Below are positions 44,661 to 48,685 of a stretch of DNA of 48,685 nucleotides, in pieces. Under the pieces are notes generated by a model that had not been told where the DNA came from, did not search any database, and saw nothing but the letters and a program-made list of their open reading frames with translations. The first letter of the stretch is position 1; every line of letters begins with the position of its first letter. The DNA is from Phycisphaerae bacterium (GTDB lineage Bacteria; Planctomycetota; Phycisphaerae; Phycisphaerales; UBA1924), in NCBI GenBank assembly GCA_030426395.1, contig JAUHYE010000014.1:1-48685 (forward strand), given 5' to 3'. The translations under genes and the position numbers were made by a program.

Positions 44661-46238
44661 TTACTCGCAGCCGGCGTCGAAGGCGTTCTGGAAGCAGAGG
44701 AAGTCGAAGAGGGTCAGGATGCCGTCCTCGTCGCAGTCCGCGGCCAGATCGCCCGCATCGAACTGGTTCTGGAAGCAGAGGAAGTCGAAGAGGGTCAGGG
44801 TGCCGTCGCCATCGCAGTCGGCGAAGCAGCCGGCGTCGCCCTGGGTGTAGCCGATGTCATCGAAGGTGCTCTCGCGACCGTTCACGTTGACACGGCCGAT
44901 GGGAGTGTCCGAGACGTAGCTGAAGGGCACCATGGTGCCGTCGCCGGGGCCGAAGCCGCCGGTGATGGTGAACTGGCAGACTTGGTTGCCGTCCATGTCG
45001 AAGAAGGTGACGACGTCGTCGCCGACGCCAGCAGCCGAGGCGTTGCCCTTGAAGCCGGTGATGCCACCGATGCCGGTGAAGTCGTAGCTGAAGTCACCGA
45101 AGCCAAACTGCACGCCGAACTTGCTGCCGCTGGTGGGCTGGATCGGGCCACCGGGGGTGCGGAAGTCGCTCCAGCCGCCGGCGTCAACCGAGGCGTGGAA
45201 GACCGAGCCGTCGATGATCGGAACGTCGCCGCCGAAGACAGCGGTGATGGCCGAACGGGCGCCGGGGTAGCTCTCGTAGTCATCGGTGGCGTCGGCGGTG
45301 AAGTCACCCTCGACGACCGGGCACGGGGGAGCCAGGAAGGTGTCGGTGCGCCAGCCAGCGCCACCGCCGCCGAAAGGCGAAGCGGTAACGGTGACCTCGG
45401 CGGTGTAGCTGCCGTTGTCGAGGGAGACGTAGCCGCTGGACCAGCGGGGATCGTCGAACGCCATGTCGAAGTCACTGGTGCTGTCGCCCTCGGTGGGATC
45501 GGGGCTGGTCGAGAACGCGGCGACTTCCGAGCCACCCTGGAGGATGCGGACGTCGAAGGTGTCACCCGACAGGAAGGCGTCGGTGATCTTGAAGGTCGGG
45601 CAGCCCGCGGTAATGTCGAAGTCGATCTCGACCACGTCGCCGACGTCCCCGAAGCTGAAGTTGGTCCACTCGACGCAAGGCGTGATGCCGTCGGTGGAGA
45701 TCTGGATGTCATCGAAGCAGCTCTCGCGACCGGTCAGGCGGATCGAGCCGATGGGCTCGGTCGAGACGAAGCTGAGGGCCTCCATCGAGCCGTCGCCGGG
45801 GCCGAAGCCGTCGGGATCGGTCACGGTGCCGGTCATGGGGTTGCCGGCCATGTCGAAGAACTCGATCATGTCGGCGCCCACGCCGGCGGCGGTGGCGTTG
45901 CAGGCGAAGCCGGTGATGCCGCCCAGGCCGGTGAAGTCGAGGGTGAAGTCACCGAAGCCGAACTGGACACCGAAGAGGCTGCCCGAGGTCGGGGTGACCG
46001 GGCCGCCGGGCGTGCGGAAGTCCTGCCAGTCGCCGAAGCTGACCGAGTTGTGGGTGACGGCGCCGGGGATGACCGGAACCAAGCCACCGAACAGGTTGTT
46101 GATGGTGGCGCGGCCGCCGCCGGTGCCCTCGTAATCCTCGGTAGCCGAGGGGGTAAAGGAACCGGGAGCGACCTGAGCAAACGTGGTGCCAGCGGCAGCC
46201 AGGATGGCGGCGGCGGCAAAAACCTTCTGAGTGTTCAT
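44661..46238 (-). CDS. Secreted 525-residue protein with internal duplication and GC-type dockerin-like tail (paralogue B)
   Basis: The same architecture as 41138-42715: signal peptide (NTQKVFAAAAILAAAGTTFA), duplicated beta domain (YEGTGGGRATINNLFGGLVP and YESYPGARSAITAVFGGDVP), a central CPTFKITDAFLSGDTFDVRI region and a dockerin-like tail DCDGDGTLTLFDFLCFQN, DCDEDGILTLFDFLCFQN, FDAGCE. It is also 525 residues. The second calcium loop is altered (DCDEDG). The ATG at 46238 is chosen to match paralogue A, although another ATG directly precedes it at 46241. Its 3' region has the same CTCAGAAGGTATT and hairpin layout as A. Function unknown. Confidence 0.88.
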   Translation of the reverse strand: MNTQKVFAAAAILAAAGTTFAQVAPGSFTPSATEDYEGTGGGRATINNLFGGLVPVIPGAVTHNSVSFGDWQDFRTPGGPVTPTSGSLFGVQFGFGDFTLDFTGLGGITGFACNATAAGVGADMIEFFDMAGNPMTGTVTDPDGFGPGDGSMEALSFVSTEPIGSIRLTGRESCFDDIQISTDGITPCVEWTNFSFGDVGDVVEIDFDITAGCPTFKITDAFLSGDTFDVRILQGGSEVAAFSTSPDPTEGDSTSDFDMAFDDPRWSSGYVSLDNGSYTAEVTVTASPFGGGGAGWRTDTFLAPPCPVVEGDFTADATDDYESYPGARSAITAVFGGDVPIIDGSVFHASVDAGGWSDFRTPGGPIQPTSGSKFGVQFGFGDFSYDFTGIGGITGFKGNASAAGVGDDVVTFFDMDGNQVCQFTITGGFGPGDGTMVPFSYVSDTPIGRVNVNGRESTFDDIGYTQGDAGCFADCDGDGTLTLFDFLCFQNQFDAGDLAADCDEDGILTLFDFLCFQNAFDAGCE

Positions 46239-46441
46239 CATCTCTACAAACCCCATATCTTGTATGGACTACATGGGTGCGGTCGGCACGCTGCCGAACG
46301 CATCGAAACAGGAACCGTGGCCATTGTCCGCATGGCCGCGGGTCAGCAAGCCTGGTTGTGGGCGTCAGCTCGGCGGTTGCCCGCCGCTCATCCCCCAATG
46401 TGCTCCTTCGTGGGACCCGGTCACGACCCTCCCGTCGCTTC
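46239..46441 (-). promoter_or_regulatory. Putative conserved 5' leader of dockerin paralogue B
   Basis: It has the block order of leader A: GTGCGG plus hairpin TCGGCA/TGCCGA (46283-46297), GGGTCAGCAAG (46340-46350), CCCGCCGC (46380-46387), CTCCTT (46403-46408) and CCGGTCACGA (46417-46426). Distances to the ATG are 45, 102, 142, 165 and 179 nt. The hairpin stem sequence differs from A while position and flank are kept, which is suggestive of compensatory change. Confidence 0.5.
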
Positions 46442-46642
46442 CGGGCCGGCCCCGTCGTTGGGACCAGCGCTCTCTACCTGCCGCTCAACAAATCAACCCG
46501 AGCGGCACCCGCAGTACATCGTGGGTCAGAACAACAACACCCCGCCACCGGCCATTGGGCTCGGCACCGGGGCTCGATCAGCGTTCCATCTTGTGGATGC
46601 GAATCAGAAAAATATCGCTGTCCTCCACGAATCTCTGCCCTC

Positions 46643-46648
46643 TACAAT
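46643..46648 (+). promoter_or_regulatory. Possible -10 box of a nearly leaderless gene
   Basis: TACAAT matches the -10 consensus at 5 of 6 positions and ends 8 nt before the ATG at 46657, so the transcript would begin at or near the start codon. No convincing -35 is present. Confidence 0.35.
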
Positions 46649-46656
46649 GGCCCAAG

Positions 46657-47331
46657 ATGGCTGCAATGTCAAGCGGGAATCGCACGCGAAGCCGAATTTT
46701 CACATCCGGGCTTGCCCTGATTACCATGCTGCTTGCAGTGATCGGTGGTTACTTGGTGCTTTCTCGGGCCAGGGCCGATTTAAGGGCCGATATCTATCGC
46801 GACCGGCTCGAGGAAATCGCGAACGACTACACCGCTTTGGTTGACCAGTTTAACTCCGCCGTTGCGCAATCCGCTGTCACGGAACTAGTTGTGGAAGACG
46901 GCGCGATGAGCGTGCGCGTGCGCAGCCGCCGCGGTGTCGAGACCGTGATCCCAACACCGTACGACCCCGAGCGCGAGATCTACGTCGACTATGTGGTTAT
47001 CGGGGGTCGGCTGTGGATCCGGCGCGTGTTCGATGAGGTGACGCCGCCGATGGACGGCATCGTTATCGACCCCGAGGTCGCCGAAGTCGATTGGGAGCAG
47101 CCGGGCGCGCTGGTGGGCAAGGCGGTGTATCGGGCGCTGGGCGAGGGCGTGTGGCAGGTGAGCGTGACCGGGCAAGGGGCGCTGGGGCTGATGCGCGTGG
47201 ACGAGAGCCAGCGTCGGCCGCTGGTCGAGGCGCCCGAGATCGTCGAGTTCGACGTGATCGACGCCAAGGTGCGCGAGGAGGCAGAGCGGGTATCGTTCGG
47301 CGACCTGTTGCGCAAGGCCTTTGGCGGCTGA
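46657..47331 (+). CDS. Membrane-anchored protein of unknown function
   Basis: A 224-residue protein with one N-terminal helix (IFTSGLALITMLLAVIGGYL) followed by a helical linker (RARADLRADIYRDRLEEIAN) and a periplasmic beta-rich part (VDYVVIGGRLWIRRVFDEVT, GVWQVSVTGQGALGLMRVDE). The layout is like a single-helix-anchored periplasmic domain. I do not recognise the family. The ATG at 46657 gives a basic N-terminus before the helix (NRTRSR); an internal ATG at 46666 is possible. It is 66 bp upstream of glyS in the same direction. Confidence 0.65.
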   Translation: MAAMSSGNRTRSRIFTSGLALITMLLAVIGGYLVLSRARADLRADIYRDRLEEIANDYTALVDQFNSAVAQSAVTELVVEDGAMSVRVRSRRGVETVIPTPYDPEREIYVDYVVIGGRLWIRRVFDEVTPPMDGIVIDPEVAEVDWEQPGALVGKAVYRALGEGVWQVSVTGQGALGLMRVDESQRRPLVEAPEIVEFDVIDAKVREEAERVSFGDLLRKAFGG

Positions 47332-47397
47332 ACGGCAGGAAACCGGGATCGGGCGATGGTCCGCGTGCTCACGCACGCGGCTCGGTTGGAGACTCTG

Positions 47398-48685
47398 ATG
47401 AGCGACGCGGTGGCGGACGGGGCCAATTCGGTCCAGGGCAAGTCGATGGAAGAGCTGGTGAGCCTGTGCAAGCGGCGAGGGTTCATCTTTCCGGCCAGCG
47501 AGATCTACGGCGGTCTGAACGGCTTCTGGGACTATGGCCCGCTGGGCGTGCAACTCAAGAAGAACCTGGCCGACCGCTGGTGGCGCGACATGACGCTGAC
47601 GCCGCCGCTGCGCGATGGGCAGCCGGTGTCGATCGTGGGCGTGGATTCGAGCATTATCCAGAATCCGCGGGTGTGGGAGGCGAGTGGGCATGTTGGTGGG
47701 TTCAGCGATCCCATGGTGGATTGCACGGAAACGAAGTACCGCTATCGCGCCGATCACCTGATCTGCATCGGTGAGAAGGGCGACACGAGCGGCCAGATCT
47801 ATGTCCACATCGAGGACGACGATGAGTCGTACGCCGCGGCACGCAAGAAGCTGGACAAGTACAAGAAGCGTTCGCTGGGCGATGACGAGATCGATGTTTG
47901 TTCGTTCGTTTCGCTGAGCGCTGACGAGCGAAAAATCGCCGTGGGTCCGCACGCGAAGGCCCCTGGCACGCTGACCGAGCCGCGCGCGTTTAACTTGATG
48001 TTCCAGACCTATGTCGGCGCGACGGCCAGCGAGGACGACAAGGCGTACCTCCGCCCCGAGACGGCCCAAGGCATCTTCCTGAACTTCGCGAACATCACCG
48101 ACACTTCACGCGTACGCGTGCCCTTCGGCATTGCCCAGATCGGCAAGGCCTTTCGCAATGAGGTCACGCCTCGCAATTTCATCTTCCGGTCTCGTGAGTT
48201 CGAGCAGATGGAGATGGAGTTCTTCTGCCACAAGGACGAGGCGCAGGAGTGGCTCGACTATTGGGTGGCCGAGCGGAAGCGGTGGTGGAAGAGCGTTGGG
48301 TTGAGCGATGACAACATGATCGTGCGCAAGCATGATGACGACGAGCTGGCGCACTACTCGAAGAACGGCGCGGGCACGTACGACATCGAGTATCGCTGGC
48401 CGTTCACGCACCCGGGCTTTGGCGAGCTGGAGGGCGTGGCGCACCGGAGCAACTTCGACCTGACCCAGCACAAGGAGCACTCGGGCAAGAAGCTGGACTA
48501 CTTCGACCAGGATCGCAACGAGCGGTACCTGCCCGACGTGATCGAGCCGGCGGCGGGCCTGACGCGCGGCGTGCTGGCGCTCTTATGCGAGGCGTTCACC
48601 CCCGACGAGTCACGCGCGAGCAAGGTGGTGATGAAGTTCAAGCCCAGCATGGCGCCGATCAAGGCCGCCGTGTACCCGCTGGTGA
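47398..48685 (+). CDS. glyS: Glycyl-tRNA synthetase, dimeric type, partial
   Basis: The window ends inside this gene after 429 codons. It is the alpha2-type (class IIa, GlyS/GRS1-like) enzyme that charges tRNA-Gly: LVSLCKRRGFIFPASEIYGG, GFWDYGPLGVQLKKNLADRW, YLRPETAQGIFLNF (motif 2 region), GKAFRNEVTPRNFIFRSREF and EFEQMEMEFF. The ATG at 47398, after GGAG, is in phase; an ATG at 47355 is out of frame. The C-terminal anticodon-binding domain is not in the window. Confidence 0.95.
   Translation, partial: MSDAVADGANSVQGKSMEELVSLCKRRGFIFPASEIYGGLNGFWDYGPLGVQLKKNLADRWWRDMTLTPPLRDGQPVSIVGVDSSIIQNPRVWEASGHVGGFSDPMVDCTETKYRYRADHLICIGEKGDTSGQIYVHIEDDDESYAAARKKLDKYKKRSLGDDEIDVCSFVSLSADERKIAVGPHAKAPGTLTEPRAFNLMFQTYVGATASEDDKAYLRPETAQGIFLNFANITDTSRVRVPFGIAQIGKAFRNEVTPRNFIFRSREFEQMEMEFFCHKDEAQEWLDYWVAERKRWWKSVGLSDDNMIVRKHDDDELAHYSKNGAGTYDIEYRWPFTHPGFGELEGVAHRSNFDLTQHKEHSGKKLDYFDQDRNERYLPDVIEPAAGLTRGVLALLCEAFTPDESRASKVVMKFKPSMAPIKAAVYPLV

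Larger units (their letters stand above)
46239..46656. other. Divergent intergenic region between dockerin paralogue B and 46657
   Basis: The 418 bp contain the putative leader (46239-46441) and about 215 bp further upstream in which I see no gene. A TACAAT box is at 46643-46648. Confidence 0.6.

Noticed and set aside
44466-46844. Long plus-strand frame (792 codons) across dockerin paralogue B
   Set aside because: It is antisense to a protein with signal peptide, duplicated domain and dockerin-like tail; its Ala/Val/Gly-rich repeats mirror those codons.

Overview
The window is GC-rich bacterial DNA that reads most naturally as a member of the Planctomycetota, class Phycisphaerae. The pointers are five secreted proteins ending in a dockerin-like tail that finishes in Gly-Cys, a PEP-CTERM-like tail, a prepilin-type H-X9-DG protein, an FG-GAP protein, and ordinary single-copy housekeeping genes lying between them. 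The placement rests on gene content only; no rRNA or tRNA gene was seen.

Layout. 1-5285: partial FG-GAP surface protein, dus, pseudopilin-like protein, and two neighbouring secreted paralogues with different C-terminal tails. 5282-11634: RluA-type synthase, PD40-repeat protein, ElbB-like protein, methionine aminopeptidase, dihydroorotase, aldo/keto reductase. 11671-17377 (minus strand): BamA/Omp85 gene broken by an in-frame TAG, CPBP protease, PilZ protein, glycosyltransferase. 17451-21952: cytidylyltransferase/PfkB fusion, GT2 glycosyltransferase, Nudix hydrolase, PabB. 22096-28990: pyruvate phosphate dikinase, membrane-anchored methyltransferase, thioredoxin-fold protein without its cysteines, phenylalanine hydroxylase, YcxB-like protein. 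29025-35635: two dockerin-tailed beta-propeller-like proteins, a small exported protein, truA, der, an 88-residue protein and a HExxH lipoprotein. 35963-41038: a compact seven-gene tailed-phage head cassette (portal, scaffold-like, major capsid, connector-like genes, holin-like gene) without terminase, protease, tail or integrase. 41045-46656: two 525-residue dockerin-tailed paralogues around a beta-ketoacyl-ACP synthase. 46657-48685: an anchored unknown protein and the start of glycyl-tRNA synthetase.

Functional threads are envelope and surface (BamA, CPBP, PilZ, glycosyltransferases, sugar-nucleotide enzyme, dockerin and PEP-CTERM proteins), translation and RNA modification (dus, rluA-type, truA, der, map, glyS), and small-molecule metabolism (pyrC, pabB with a coupled Nudix gene that may act in folate synthesis, ppdK, phhA).

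The most notable points are: the isolated phage-head cassette; homologous leaders, with sequence blocks in the same order, upstream of the two large dockerin paralogues; the amber codon in bamA; a 21-bp tandem-repeat family at two intergenic loci that share a 23-bp element; and the tail swap between adjacent paralogues at 3831-5285.
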